A stretch of DNA of 19,628 nucleotides from Candidatus Bathyarchaeota archaeon (GTDB lineage: Archaea > Thermoproteota > Bathyarchaeia > TCS64), in contig JAOZIG010000104.1 of NCBI GenBank assembly GCA_026014515.1, positions 1 to 19,628 on the forward strand, written 5' to 3'. The first letter of the stretch is position 1. Every line of letters starts with the position of its first letter. Below are positions 6,257-14,418 of this stretch, piece by piece. A model generated the notes under the pieces. That model was not told the origin of the DNA, searched no databases, and saw only the letters and a list, made by a program, of their open reading frames with translations. The translations under genes were made by a program, and so were the position numbers.

Positions 6257-7630
6257 ATTGGACTGGAAAGAACTATCCTCCTAAACGAGGACCAAATACC
6301 CAAGAAATGGATTTCTATAACACCGAGTCTTCCAGCGCCACCGTATCCGTTGATCGACCCATCCACAGGTGAGTCTGTCAACCCAGCGGCGCTTGAGGCA
6401 ATATTCGGTAAGGAACTACTACGACAAGAAGTATCCCCGAAACCCACTATAGATATCCCACAAGAGATCAGAGAAGCATACCTGTTATGGAGACCCACTC
6501 CCCTCATCAGAGCCACCCGGCTAGAGAAATACCTCAAGACACCAGCGAAGCTCTACTACAAGTACGAGGGAGTAAGCCCGACAGGCAGCCATAAACCAAA
6601 CACAGCCGTAGCCCAAGCCTACTACAATATGCGAGAAGGCATCGAAAAGCTAACCACAGAGACCGGAGCAGGTCAATGGGGAAGCAGCCTAGCCTTCGCC
6701 GGATCATTGTTTGACCTAGACATTGAGGTCTATATGGTCAGGGTAAGCTACGAGCAGAAACCCTACAGGAAAACCATGATGAAGCTCTACGGGGCTGATG
6801 TGGTACCGAGCCCAAGTACAAGGACAGAGGTAGGTAAACGCATCAGGGAAAAGTTCCCTGATACCAGTGGTAGTCTCGGTATCGCCATCAGCGAAGCAGT
6901 TGAACGATGTTTGAGCTTGGATAACACCAAGTATAGCCTTGGCAGCGTCTTGAGCCATGTTTTACTGCATCAGTCGGTGACTGGACAGGAAACAATGGAG
7001 CAACTAAACAGTGTTGATGAGTACCCTGACACGGTAATCGGCTGTGTAGGTGGCGGAAGCAACTTCGCTGGACTCGCCTACCCCTACATCGTAGACCAAC
7101 AGAAAAAGCCGCCAAAGGAAACAGAGTTTATCGCCGTAGAGTCAACGGCTTGCCCAAGCATCAGCCGAGGTGAGTATCTCTACGACCACGGTGACACTGG
7201 GCGGATAACACCGTTGATGAAGATGTTCACGGTGGGGCATGAGTTTGTCCCTGATCCCATCCATGCTGGTGGATTAAGGTATCATGGGATGGCTCCGAGT
7301 CTCAGCATGCTCATCAAACACGGAATGGTAAAGCCCAGAGCCTACAATCAAGTAGAAGCATTGGAAGCGGCGGTAACCTTTGCACAACAGGAGGGTATCA
7401 TACCTGCGCCTGAAACAGCACACGCTATCAAGGCGATGATTGACGAGGCGCTACGTTGTAAAGAGACTGGTGAGGCTAAGACTGTGGTTATCCTGATGAG
7501 TGGGCACGGGTTCTTTGATATGAGCGCCTATGAGGCGTATCTGAAGGGCGAGTTACAGCCCTTCGAGTTACCACAGGAGAGGATAAATAAGACAGTTGGG
7601 AGCCTCAAGGGGCTCTACCCTGACGCTTAG
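6257..7630 (+). CDS. trpB2: Tryptophan synthase beta chain, TrpB2 type
   Basis: PLP enzyme condensing indole and serine to tryptophan. Visible are RPTPLIRA, YKYEGVSPTGSHKPNTA (Schiff-base lysine, K82 counted from TTG 6350), ETGAGQWGSS with the catalytic Glu, the phosphate loop CVGGGSNFAG, HAGGLRYHG and SGHGFFD. The PKKW and SPTGSHK features and the length mark the TrpB2 subfamily, which often stands alone without trpA; no trpA is present here. The frame from 6236 to 6349 encodes a family-like N-terminus (ERTILLNEDQIPKKW) but has no ATG, GTG or TTG. The first canonical start, TTG 6350, would delete it. ATT 6257 is given as a provisional start. A one-base indel in the assembly downstream of GTG 6249 is at least as likely. 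The stop overlaps the convergent HD gene by 4 nt (TTAG). Confidence 0.93.
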   Translation: MGLERTILLNEDQIPKKWISITPSLPAPPYPLIDPSTGESVNPAALEAIFGKELLRQEVSPKPTIDIPQEIREAYLLWRPTPLIRATRLEKYLKTPAKLYYKYEGVSPTGSHKPNTAVAQAYYNMREGIEKLTTETGAGQWGSSLAFAGSLFDLDIEVYMVRVSYEQKPYRKTMMKLYGADVVPSPSTRTEVGKRIREKFPDTSGSLGIAISEAVERCLSLDNTKYSLGSVLSHVLLHQSVTGQETMEQLNSVDEYPDTVIGCVGGGSNFAGLAYPYIVDQQKKPPKETEFIAVESTACPSISRGEYLYDHGDTGRITPLMKMFTVGHEFVPDPIHAGGLRYHGMAPSLSMLIKHGMVKPRAYNQVEALEAAVTFAQQEGIIPAPETAHAIKAMIDEALRCKETGEAKTVVILMSGHGFFDMSAYEAYLKGELQPFELPQERINKTVGSLKGLYPDA

Positions 7631-8151
7631 TTTCTCTCCTTTATCTTTTCCACTATTTTTTTCATACTAGGCGAGACCATCGCGTGGTAGAACCGGTCAA
7701 GTTCAGCGTCTGGGTCTGTCTGTTTATATTCTGATGCTTGGAGCACCATCTCAATCTTATCAGCGTCATGCATCAGTATCGACTCAGGGGTTTCCATGGC
7801 CTGATACTCTAACCATGTCCCCCAGTATAGGTCTCGTAGGGTCTCAGGTAAAACACTGAGTAGCTTCTTCATTGCTTGGTCCTCAAGCTCAGAGTGATTA
7901 CTCTGCTTCTGCATCGGAGTAATATCACCTGTCTCGGTTTCAGCTATATCATGAAGCAACGCCATACGTAACACCTTCAATGTATCCAATCCAAGGCTAT
8001 CACCTAGAACCATCGCTGCAACTGCTGTTCGATAGGAATGATCTGCCACTGATTCTGGTTCTTTTACACCTGAGTCTATCCACCCTGTTCGGGGTATGGT
8101 CTTTAGTTTCCCCGCAAAGGATAGAAATTCTAGCAAAGCCTTGGGTTTCAT
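7627..8151 (-). CDS. HD-domain 5'-nucleotidase (HDDC2/YfbR-like)
   Basis: This 174-residue metal-dependent phosphohydrolase resembles human HDDC2 and bacterial YfbR, which dephosphorylate (deoxy)nucleoside 5'-monophosphates. The order is GKLKTIPRTGW (14-24), SVADHSYR (metal ligand H38), LLHDIAE (H67-D68), GDITP, and HDADKIE (D131 as fourth ligand). ATG 8151 is preferred over an in-frame TTG two codons upstream because the family N-terminus begins LLEFLSFAGKLK. It lies 30 nt downstream of the DUF362 gene on the same strand, so the two are probably co-transcribed. The 3' end overlaps the convergent trpB2 stop. A role in nucleotide pool sanitation is inferred from the family. Confidence 0.9.
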   Translation of the reverse strand: MKPKALLEFLSFAGKLKTIPRTGWIDSGVKEPESVADHSYRTAVAAMVLGDSLGLDTLKVLRMALLHDIAETETGDITPMQKQSNHSELEDQAMKKLLSVLPETLRDLYWGTWLEYQAMETPESILMHDADKIEMVLQASEYKQTDPDAELDRFYHAMVSPSMKKIVEKIKERN

Positions 8152-8181
8152 AAACAAAGAAGATACTGGATAGGATTTAGG

Positions 8182-9333
8182 CTACTCGATCCCGCATATC
8201 TCGCGGATAGCCTTCATCATATGATCATTGTTCGGTGGACAACCTATGACATAACAGCCCTTCTCAGCGTTACGCGCCTGACAAGCCCCCATAATCAAAG
8301 GCTTTGATGTTAATCCCTCAGGTACCTCGGCGTTGCTCCCCACAACGATAACAAGGTCTCTGATCTCGCCCATCTTTTTCATCTGTTCAATATCATAGAA
8401 GACGCTGTGAATGGTACCGTGACAGGCGCTACATGCCCCATCAGTGATGACAGTAACACCCTCCGCGAAATCTGTGCCAGATGGAGCCCGTTCAAACTTG
8501 TACGTGTACGAATCTAGCGGCTCTCCTATCGCCTCAACTGGCTCTGATAGGTCGATTATCCCTGCTTTATCTGCTTCTACAAGGTAATCCAGTTCCTCCG
8601 CATCGAATCCCATGATACTTGAGGCGACACGGTCCAGCGCATAGACATCTTTGCTCGCGATCACAGTGTTTAGTTCGACTTTTGGTCCGAAGCTTGGTCC
8701 TAACCCCTCCATGGCTACAATCGCATCAAGCACAGTAAGATCAAGAGGCACTGCCTTGTTCAAGTCGAGGATTCCCTTGACTACACCAATCTTGTGGAAG
8801 TTACGCTTCATATACTTGGGCAGTACCCCTTTGAGGTTCTTCACACCAAGCGTCACCTTGAGCTGGTCATGGGTCTTCATAACAGGCACATTGATCCTGA
8901 CATCAGCATCCATGAACGCCTCAGAGACCTCAACAGGATCAACAAGCAAAGCACCCGGAACCGGAACCTTCACCACTGGGCTCTTATCTACGTCAACAAT
9001 CTCTACACCATACTTTTCGGCAAGCTCCACGTATCCGCTGAGCTTCAGCGCCTTACTGGTCTCGGTGAAGTACCCGGCTCCCTCTACAATCATTATCTTA
9101 CCGGCTCCAGCCTCCTTACAGAGCCGTATGAGAGCCTCTACTATGCGTTTATCAGTGGTTACCCCGGGACCAGATAACTCACCAGTTACAACATTGGGCT
9201 TCAAGGCAACCGTGTCACCCGTTTTGACTATAGATTTGATGCCACCCAGATGATCAACTGCTTTCTTGACCATCGTGTATATGTCTTGGTCTGATGGCTT
9301 GGTCTTGTTCCTGATTACTGCGACCCTACTCAA
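8182..9333 (-). CDS. DUF362 domain protein with cysteine-rich C-terminus
   Basis: This 383-residue protein is of the DUF362 family, whose biochemical role is not established. Family landmarks are visible: ALKPNVV (43-49), GVTTDKRIVEAL (57-68), NVPVMKTHDQLKVTLGVKNLKG (148-169) and LDAIVAMEGLGPS (202-214). The C-terminal third contains C301-x2-C304 followed by C351, C360 and C365. This could ligate a metal or an iron-sulfur cluster, but it lacks the two CxxCxxCxxxCP ferredoxin motifs that some DUF362 proteins carry. The start is TTG 9333 (SRVAVIRN matches the family start); the ribosome-binding site is weak. It is probably the first gene of an operon with the HD nucleotidase and is divergent from the TrmO-like gene. 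Confidence 0.88.
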   Translation of the reverse strand: MSRVAVIRNKTKPSDQDIYTMVKKAVDHLGGIKSIVKTGDTVALKPNVVTGELSGPGVTTDKRIVEALIRLCKEAGAGKIMIVEGAGYFTETSKALKLSGYVELAEKYGVEIVDVDKSPVVKVPVPGALLVDPVEVSEAFMDADVRINVPVMKTHDQLKVTLGVKNLKGVLPKYMKRNFHKIGVVKGILDLNKAVPLDLTVLDAIVAMEGLGPSFGPKVELNTVIASKDVYALDRVASSIMGFDAEELDYLVEADKAGIIDLSEPVEAIGEPLDSYTYKFERAPSGTDFAEGVTVITDGACSACHGTIHSVFYDIEQMKKMGEIRDLVIVVGSNAEVPEGLTSKPLIMGACQARNAEKGCYVIGCPPNNDHMMKAIREICGIE

Positions 9334-9405
9334 TTCAATCCAGTATAGTTATCATTGGGATAATTAACATCATGGGGATAAGCCCATAAACCCAAGGGAG
9401 TATGA

Positions 9406-9783
9406 TTGAGTATGGAGAAGGGCGAAGTCAGGTTCATCGGCAAAGTAACAAAGGTAGAAGACGAGATATCCACCATCGAGATCAAACCAGAGTACTGCAA
9501 GGGACTAGACCGACTAGACATGTACAAGGAGATCAAGGTACTCTACTGGTTCCACCTCCGAGACAACCCTAAACACAGAACCGTCCTCACAGTAATACCA
9601 AGACGCCACGGAGAAACAACAGAAAGAGGCGTTTTCGCTTCAGGCAGTCCATCAAGACCTAACCCCATTGGGCTTACGGTAGTTGAGCTTATCTCCATTG
9701 AAGGATGCACATTGACGGTTCGAGGCTTGGACGCTTTCGAGGACTCACCTATCGTTGACCTTAAGCCCAGTCCACACGTATAA
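9406..9783 (+). CDS. TrmO-like tRNA (N6-threonylcarbamoyl-A37) methyltransferase (TsaA/YaeB family)
   Basis: This 125-residue single-domain protein matches the SAM-dependent TrmO family, which methylates t6A37 of tRNA to m6t6A. The signature RGVFASGSPSRPNPIGLT (74-91) and the following LDAFEDSPIVDLKP (108-121) are unmistakable. The N-terminus FIGKVTKVED is a shortened version of the usual GxVRS start. The protein lacks the C-terminal extension of E. coli TrmO, as is common in archaea. TTG 9406 lies 5 nt after GGGAG (9396-9400); ATG 9412 in the same frame is an alternative that removes two residues. Archaeal members are often annotated only by homology, so the exact tRNA substrate is inferred. 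Confidence 0.9.
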   Translation: MSMEKGEVRFIGKVTKVEDEISTIEIKPEYCKGLDRLDMYKEIKVLYWFHLRDNPKHRTVLTVIPRRHGETTERGVFASGSPSRPNPIGLTVVELISIEGCTLTVRGLDAFEDSPIVDLKPSPHV

Positions 9784-9812
9784 TCTTAGGTTACTCAAGT
9801 TTCTCTACATAG

Positions 9813-9820
9813 TATTTTAT
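9813..9820 (+). promoter_or_regulatory. TATA box of the folC-like gene
   Basis: TATTTTAT is centred about 41 nt before ATG 9858. It predicts a leader of about 15 nt that contains GTGGGA as a weak ribosome-binding site. Confidence 0.4.
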
Positions 9821-9857
9821 TTGTCTTAACTACTCTTAGCCCCTTGATCGTGGGACC

Positions 9858-11165
9858 ATGAATATTGACGAGGCGATGGACTGGGTATACAATGTAAGAA
9901 GATTCGGTCCACACCGCTCACTGGAACCCACAAAGATATACCTAGAGCTTCTAGGAAACCCACAAAACAGCTTCAAAACAATACACATCGGAGGAACCAA
10001 CGGAAAAGGCTCCACATCAGCCTACATAGCAGCCATACTGGAAGCCGCAGGATACAAGGTCGGCTTATACACGTCACCCCACCTTGAACGCTTCAATGAA
10101 CGCATCAAGATAAACGGAGAAGAGATATCAGATACCGACGCAGCGCGGCTTCTGACAGAATCAAGAAGGGTGTTTGAGAAGATGATCGCATACCCGGAGC
10201 CCATGCCTCTAAGGTTCTTTGATATTCTAACCGGCGTCTGTTTCAAGTATTTTGAGGAGAACGCCGTGGATTTTGGTGTTATCGAGGTTGGTCTCGGGGG
10301 AAGACTAGACGCCACTAATGCCATAGAGCCCCTTGTCAGCGTCATCACAAATATCGGCTATGAGCATGTGAATATCCTTGGTCCGACCCTAGAGGATATC
10401 GCCTACGAGAAGGCTGGGATAATCAAACCAGATACTCCTGTTGTGACTGGTGAAAAACAGAAACACATCATCGATGTCTTTGAGAAGGTCGCAGAGGAAG
10501 AAGGCACAGAACTCATTCAAGTCTCAGAATACGCGGAGTATGAAAGAACAAGCACAAGCATAGAGGGCCAAGTGTTTAATCTTGAGACCCAACGCGATGA
10601 ATACACTGGACTCAAGACTCCATTACTTGGGGTACACCAGATAACAAACGCAGTCACAGCCGTTACAACCATAGAAACACTCGAACAACACGGCATCACA
10701 ATACCACGACAAGCCATCATCAAAGGCTTAAGAAACGTCTACTGGCCCGCTAGACTCGAAGTCGTGCACCATAAACCAGCAGTAATCCTCGACTGCGCCA
10801 AGGACGCGGAGGCGACGGAGGCTGTTCGCGAGACCATTAGGAGAGACCTGAATGACCGTAAAATTATCGCCGTGGTGAGTATGTCCAGTGATAAAAACAT
10901 CGAGGGCATGATAGAGAACATAGCCGCTTTTGCCGAGGAGTTCATAATCACGAAGCACAGTGTCACGTATCGAGCAGCTGAGCCTGAGCGGCTTATCGCT
11001 GAGATCACCAAGTATGGGAAACCCTACAAGGTGGTGCTTGACCCTAATACAGCGTTCAGGGAAGCCTATGAGTCCGCAGACCCAGAGGATATGGTGCTTG
11101 TAATTGGGTCTGTGTATCTTGCGGGGGATGCTAGGAGATTCTACTCAGAGTATTTCTCAAAGTAA
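9858..11165 (+). CDS. folC: FolC-like Mur ligase (folylpolyglutamate/dihydrofolate synthase family)
   Basis: This 435-residue ATP-dependent amide ligase is of the FolC type, which adds glutamate to a (dihydro)pterin acid or to folate. Motifs in order: the P-loop GTNGKGST (46-53); the omega-loop region YTSPHLERFNERI (71-83); VGLGGRLDATN (144-154); EHVNILGPTLEDIAYEKAGI (169-188), where K185 aligns with the lysine carbamylated in bacterial enzymes; and WPARLEVV (296-303). The C-terminal domain motif usually reads LDGAHN but here is LDCAKD (311-316), changing three positions near the nucleotide/glutamate site. The core fold is intact, so activity is likely, but the acceptor could differ from folate. 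Start ATG 9858 with a TATA box 41 nt upstream. The end overlaps the convergent pyruvyl transferase by 35 nt. Confidence 0.88.
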   Translation: MNIDEAMDWVYNVRRFGPHRSLEPTKIYLELLGNPQNSFKTIHIGGTNGKGSTSAYIAAILEAAGYKVGLYTSPHLERFNERIKINGEEISDTDAARLLTESRRVFEKMIAYPEPMPLRFFDILTGVCFKYFEENAVDFGVIEVGLGGRLDATNAIEPLVSVITNIGYEHVNILGPTLEDIAYEKAGIIKPDTPVVTGEKQKHIIDVFEKVAEEEGTELIQVSEYAEYERTSTSIEGQVFNLETQRDEYTGLKTPLLGVHQITNAVTAVTTIETLEQHGITIPRQAIIKGLRNVYWPARLEVVHHKPAVILDCAKDAEATEAVRETIRRDLNDRKIIAVVSMSSDKNIEGMIENIAAFAEEFIITKHSVTYRAAEPERLIAEITKYGKPYKVVLDPNTAFREAYESADPEDMVLVIGSVYLAGDARRFYSEYFSK

Positions 11166-12270
11166 AATAGTCTGATACCCGGTCTGCCTCACTGTTTACT
11201 AGTCCACGTACCGCGTTTACCCGTTTCCTGATGTTTCTTGAGTATTGATCCCTGTTTTCTAGAGCATCTATTGTTTTTGTGTAGAGCTTGTCGAGTCCTA
11301 GGTTTAGCTCTGAGAGGTACCGGGCTGTGTTCATGTGCTCCATAAAGCCCCGTATCTTGATGTCATAGTCGATGGAGACGTGGGGTGTTCCCTGTATGGA
11401 TGCGAATATGAGGCTGTGGAGTCTAAGCCCCACTAATAACGAGGATTGTCCGATTATTGACAATGCTTCCTCTGTGTCTCTTGGTCTTGGTAGGGTCTCT
11501 GGCTCATTGCGCATCAGGTTCCGGATTACTCTGATTTCCTCAAAGTCATCATCAGGGGGCACAGTATGAAAGGGCAGGAAGGCAACATGATAATCGTCCT
11601 CCAGTAGCTTATCCGCGGTTCTTGCCTGCATGTGACGTATTCTGTTGATTATGGTTTGATCTATTTGCTGATGGTAGAGCAGTCTATGGGATTGGGTTAA
11701 CCTTCTAGGACAGAACAAGACTAGATTATTTTTTGTCACGGATTGAACATGGTTCAATGCGAGGGCACTGTCTCCTGTGACGGTGATTGGTTTAACAAGC
11801 TGCCCAGTTAGTGGCTGTAGTATTTGTTTGGAGGGTTTATCCCGGGTGCTGATGATTGACGCGTTTCGTAGAAGCATTCTGGTTATCTCGCGACCCATCA
11901 ACGTGGTTATAGGTTTGCTACCTACGCCAAAGCATACTATTTTTCGTCTGTTTAAGGCGGGGAGTCCCATGTGTACTATTCTTGAGAGATGTCCATAATC
12001 ATAGAAAGGTGTGCCACCGGTCAAAAGGTGGACATCAGCCTCCCTGAATAACTCAAGATACCGGTCCCTGTTGTGTAGTAGAGTACGTGGGCTCTCGATC
12101 TTCTCGGCTTGGACACCAGATTGAGATGTGGTGTACTCGGGGTCGGTGCTTAGGGCGATGAGTTCTGCGTCTGGTAGTCTTTGTTTGATGAGTTTCGCCA
12201 CGCCGTGGAGTATAGCCTCGTCTCCTAGGTTTCTTGAGCCGAACCAGCCTCCGTAGACTAGTATCTTCAA
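11131..12270 (-). CDS. Polysaccharide pyruvyl transferase family protein (CsaB/WcaK-like)
   Basis: This 379-residue GT-B-like enzyme is of the polysaccharide pyruvyl transferase family, which adds a ketal-linked pyruvate from PEP to cell-surface sugars. The N-terminus GGWFGSRNLGDEAIL (7-21) is the family hallmark. TGGTPFYDYG follows, then a C-terminal GLRLHSLIFASIQGTPHVSIDYD motif as in CsaB. The start TTG 12270 overlaps the TGA stop of the upstream glycosyltransferase (TTGA), implying translational coupling. The 3' end runs 35 nt into folC on the other strand; the C-terminus has no earlier stop. The acceptor glycan is unknown. Context points to envelope or lipid-linked oligosaccharide modification. 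Confidence 0.88.
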   Translation of the reverse strand: MKILVYGGWFGSRNLGDEAILHGVAKLIKQRLPDAELIALSTDPEYTTSQSGVQAEKIESPRTLLHNRDRYLELFREADVHLLTGGTPFYDYGHLSRIVHMGLPALNRRKIVCFGVGSKPITTLMGREITRMLLRNASIISTRDKPSKQILQPLTGQLVKPITVTGDSALALNHVQSVTKNNLVLFCPRRLTQSHRLLYHQQIDQTIINRIRHMQARTADKLLEDDYHVAFLPFHTVPPDDDFEEIRVIRNLMRNEPETLPRPRDTEEALSIIGQSSLLVGLRLHSLIFASIQGTPHVSIDYDIKIRGFMEHMNTARYLSELNLGLDKLYTKTIDALENRDQYSRNIRKRVNAVRGLVNSEADRVSDYFTLRNTLSRIS

Positions 12271-13388
12271 CCCGATGCCTCGGTGATCCGTGTATATTCC
12301 TCTATGTGTAGGTCTGCAACATGATCAGAGTCGTAGACTCTGGCTACGTGTCTGCGTCCATTTTTACCTTTATGTTGCCACTCATGAGAATCCATTAACC
12401 AAGCTAATCCAGCCTCATAATCATCTTCCATGACATGGTACCCGTAATCCGAGACTAGGTTATCCGGGTTCTCGCCGCTGATCACTGGTGTCTCGTTTGC
12501 TAGTGCTTCTAGGAAGCTTACTGGCAGCGCCTCCCTGATGCTGGTGTTCAGTAACGCCCATGATTTTCCTAGTATCTCCTGTTTTTCGTGTTCTGAGATG
12601 AACCCGGTTAGGGTAAGGTTTGATATGTTTCCATATTTTTCCCTGAGAGCTTGGTCTTTCTCCGGGTCATGGCTCTTGCCCATGGCTATGAAATCAATAT
12701 CAGGGTATTTCTCGGCTAAACAAAGGAATAACTCGACTCGTTTCTGTGGGTCCCAACGGGCTAGGAAGCACACTGTTGGACGGGCAGCTTTCTCGGTGAC
12801 CGTCTCTGGGACTGGTACCGGGTTTGGCAGATACTCTGGCACGGTTTCCAGTTTGTAGAGTTTGATGGCTTTTGGTATAAGGAAATGGGCTTGACTGTAT
12901 AGGCGGTCCATCTTGCGACAGGTCTCGGCTAGTATCCTGATCTCTGCCTCGACTCTTAGTTGGTGTTTCAGGGTCCCATATTTGGGGATGACTTTTGCGA
13001 TTCTCCGCCACTCATCCCAGTCATAGGGGTCCTGAAAAGTGATTATATGCTTCTTCTCGGGTTCAGCGATATACGCGGCGTAGGTATTGTAGCTCACTGC
13101 TTGGCTGTGGTAGATGTCTGCGTCTGCTTTCTGGTAGTATTTGATGGAGTCTCGTCTAGCTGAGAGCGACCCGAAGCCTGTACCTTGGTGTGGCGGGTAT
13201 CCATAGACCTTGAAGCCGTCAAGGTTCTCGTACTCGTTTTGTCCCGGTCTGCGCTGTGTGACTACTGAGACGTCTATGTCTTTCTCGGCTAGCTTCTTGG
13301 CTAGGAGTCTTGTGAGGTACCCGAAGCCACCATAGGTGCCCCAGTGGAATATTTCAGGGGATACATAGCATATTTTCATGTCTCTCAT
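12267..13388 (-). CDS. Glycosyltransferase family 4 (GT-B fold)
   Basis: This 373-residue GT-B retaining glycosyltransferase has an N-terminal acceptor domain with YVSPEIFHWGTYGGFGYLTRLLAKKL (8-33), typical of GT4. The donor domain begins near VCFLARWDPQKR (206-217), reaches TGFISEHEK, and contains the EX7E motif E286-E294 (SIREALPVSFLEAL). No membrane segment is visible, so the enzyme is cytosolic or peripheral. ATG 13388 is taken as start; ATG 13379 would remove three residues and begin at MKICYVSPE, which is equally plausible. A minus-strand GTATAAGG near 13407-13414 may be the TATA box. It is translationally coupled to the pyruvyl transferase and divergent from the GT2 gene. The donor sugar is unknown. 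Confidence 0.9.
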   Translation of the reverse strand: MRDMKICYVSPEIFHWGTYGGFGYLTRLLAKKLAEKDIDVSVVTQRRPGQNEYENLDGFKVYGYPPHQGTGFGSLSARRDSIKYYQKADADIYHSQAVSYNTYAAYIAEPEKKHIITFQDPYDWDEWRRIAKVIPKYGTLKHQLRVEAEIRILAETCRKMDRLYSQAHFLIPKAIKLYKLETVPEYLPNPVPVPETVTEKAARPTVCFLARWDPQKRVELFLCLAEKYPDIDFIAMGKSHDPEKDQALREKYGNISNLTLTGFISEHEKQEILGKSWALLNTSIREALPVSFLEALANETPVISGENPDNLVSDYGYHVMEDDYEAGLAWLMDSHEWQHKGKNGRRHVARVYDSDHVADLHIEEYTRITEASG

Positions 13389-13455
13389 CTTTCAGTTTTA
13401 GTTAAATCCTTATACCAGTTTACTTTTAGAAGTATTTGAATATTGAGGGGTCTCA

Positions 13456-14397
13456 GTGAGGGCTAGTCTGGTCATCCCAGTTCTAAACGAGGAACAGATA
13501 CTCAGAGGGAACACAGAGACCATCATAGAGTACCTTGATGAGGCACTGGACGGCTATGAGATCATACTCGTAGAGAATGGAAGCAGTGATAATACAGAGA
13601 AAATAGCCGCACAACTATCCAGTCAATACACGAAGGTCAGAACCTTCTCGCTACCTGAGCCATGTCTCGGGGAAGCCCTCAAGACAGGGGTATCAAACGC
13701 CGTGTATGAGAAGATAGTCTATTACCCCATTGATCTATCTGTGAACCTCGACTTTATAGAGAGCAGCATCAGGCTCTTGGATACCAATGATATTGTCGTG
13801 GGAAGTAAAAGACTACGAGACGCCAAAGACAGCAGACCCACAACGCGGAGAATAGCTAGCAAGGGGTATCACCAAGCTGTAAGGTTACTGTTCAAGACCG
13901 ATCTATCGGATACCACCTGTGTCAAAGCCTACAAACGAGACACAGCGATAAACTTGATGAATCTAATACCCACGGGCAGCAACGTATTCGAGACAGAGGT
14001 TCTCCTAGAGGCTCAAAAAAGAAGCCACAGGATAGCCCAGATACCTGTAAGCGTAGATGACCAGAGAGAAGGAAGACTGCCTTTGAGGTATAAGGTGGCA
14101 GGTAAGGCTCAGGATTTGGCTTCTCTGCGTATTGATGTGTTTTCATTTTCTTTGGGAGTGGTGCTGTTTCTTGTGGGCTCGTTGTGGATTGGGTATCTTT
14201 CGTTTGAGAAGCTTGTTTTCAACAGGGAGGGTTTTCTGAACCCGTATAGTTTTCTTATCTCTATGATGCTGATACTGTTCGGGGTTCAGGGAATCACTTA
14301 TGGTTTGTTTGCCCGGCTCTTTTTGCAGCTTCGACACGAGATCACGGTGAATAATTCTCATAACTCTGGAAACGTTTTCAAGGAAGAAGGAAAATAG
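13456..14397 (+). CDS. Membrane-anchored GT2 glycosyltransferase (dolichol-phosphate sugar synthase-like)
   Basis: This 313-residue protein has a GT-A domain of the GT2/DPM1 type: LVIPVLNEEQIL (5-16), ILVENGSSDNTEKIA, a YPIDLSVNLD stretch in place of a classical DxD, and FETEVLLEAQKR. Two hydrophobic segments (about 225-250 and 270-293) follow. Such enzymes move a sugar from a nucleotide donor to a polyprenyl phosphate at the membrane. GTG 13456 follows GAGGGG (13445-13450) with a 5-nt gap, supporting this start. The mscS-like gene begins 21 nt downstream, so they are probably co-transcribed. A change to more T-rich codons in the membrane part fits hydrophobic residues and needs no transfer event. 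Confidence 0.9.
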   Translation: MRASLVIPVLNEEQILRGNTETIIEYLDEALDGYEIILVENGSSDNTEKIAAQLSSQYTKVRTFSLPEPCLGEALKTGVSNAVYEKIVYYPIDLSVNLDFIESSIRLLDTNDIVVGSKRLRDAKDSRPTTRRIASKGYHQAVRLLFKTDLSDTTCVKAYKRDTAINLMNLIPTGSNVFETEVLLEAQKRSHRIAQIPVSVDDQREGRLPLRYKVAGKAQDLASLRIDVFSFSLGVVLFLVGSLWIGYLSFEKLVFNREGFLNPYSFLISMMLILFGVQGITYGLFARLFLQLRHEITVNNSHNSGNVFKEEGK

Positions 14398-14418
14398 GTC
14401 CAGCAATAGGGATCAATC

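Noticed and set aside
8651..9253. 200-codon plus-strand frame opposite the DUF362 gene
   Set aside because: It is serine/threonine-rich shadow sequence with no motif; the opposite strand encodes a clear DUF362 protein over the same bases.
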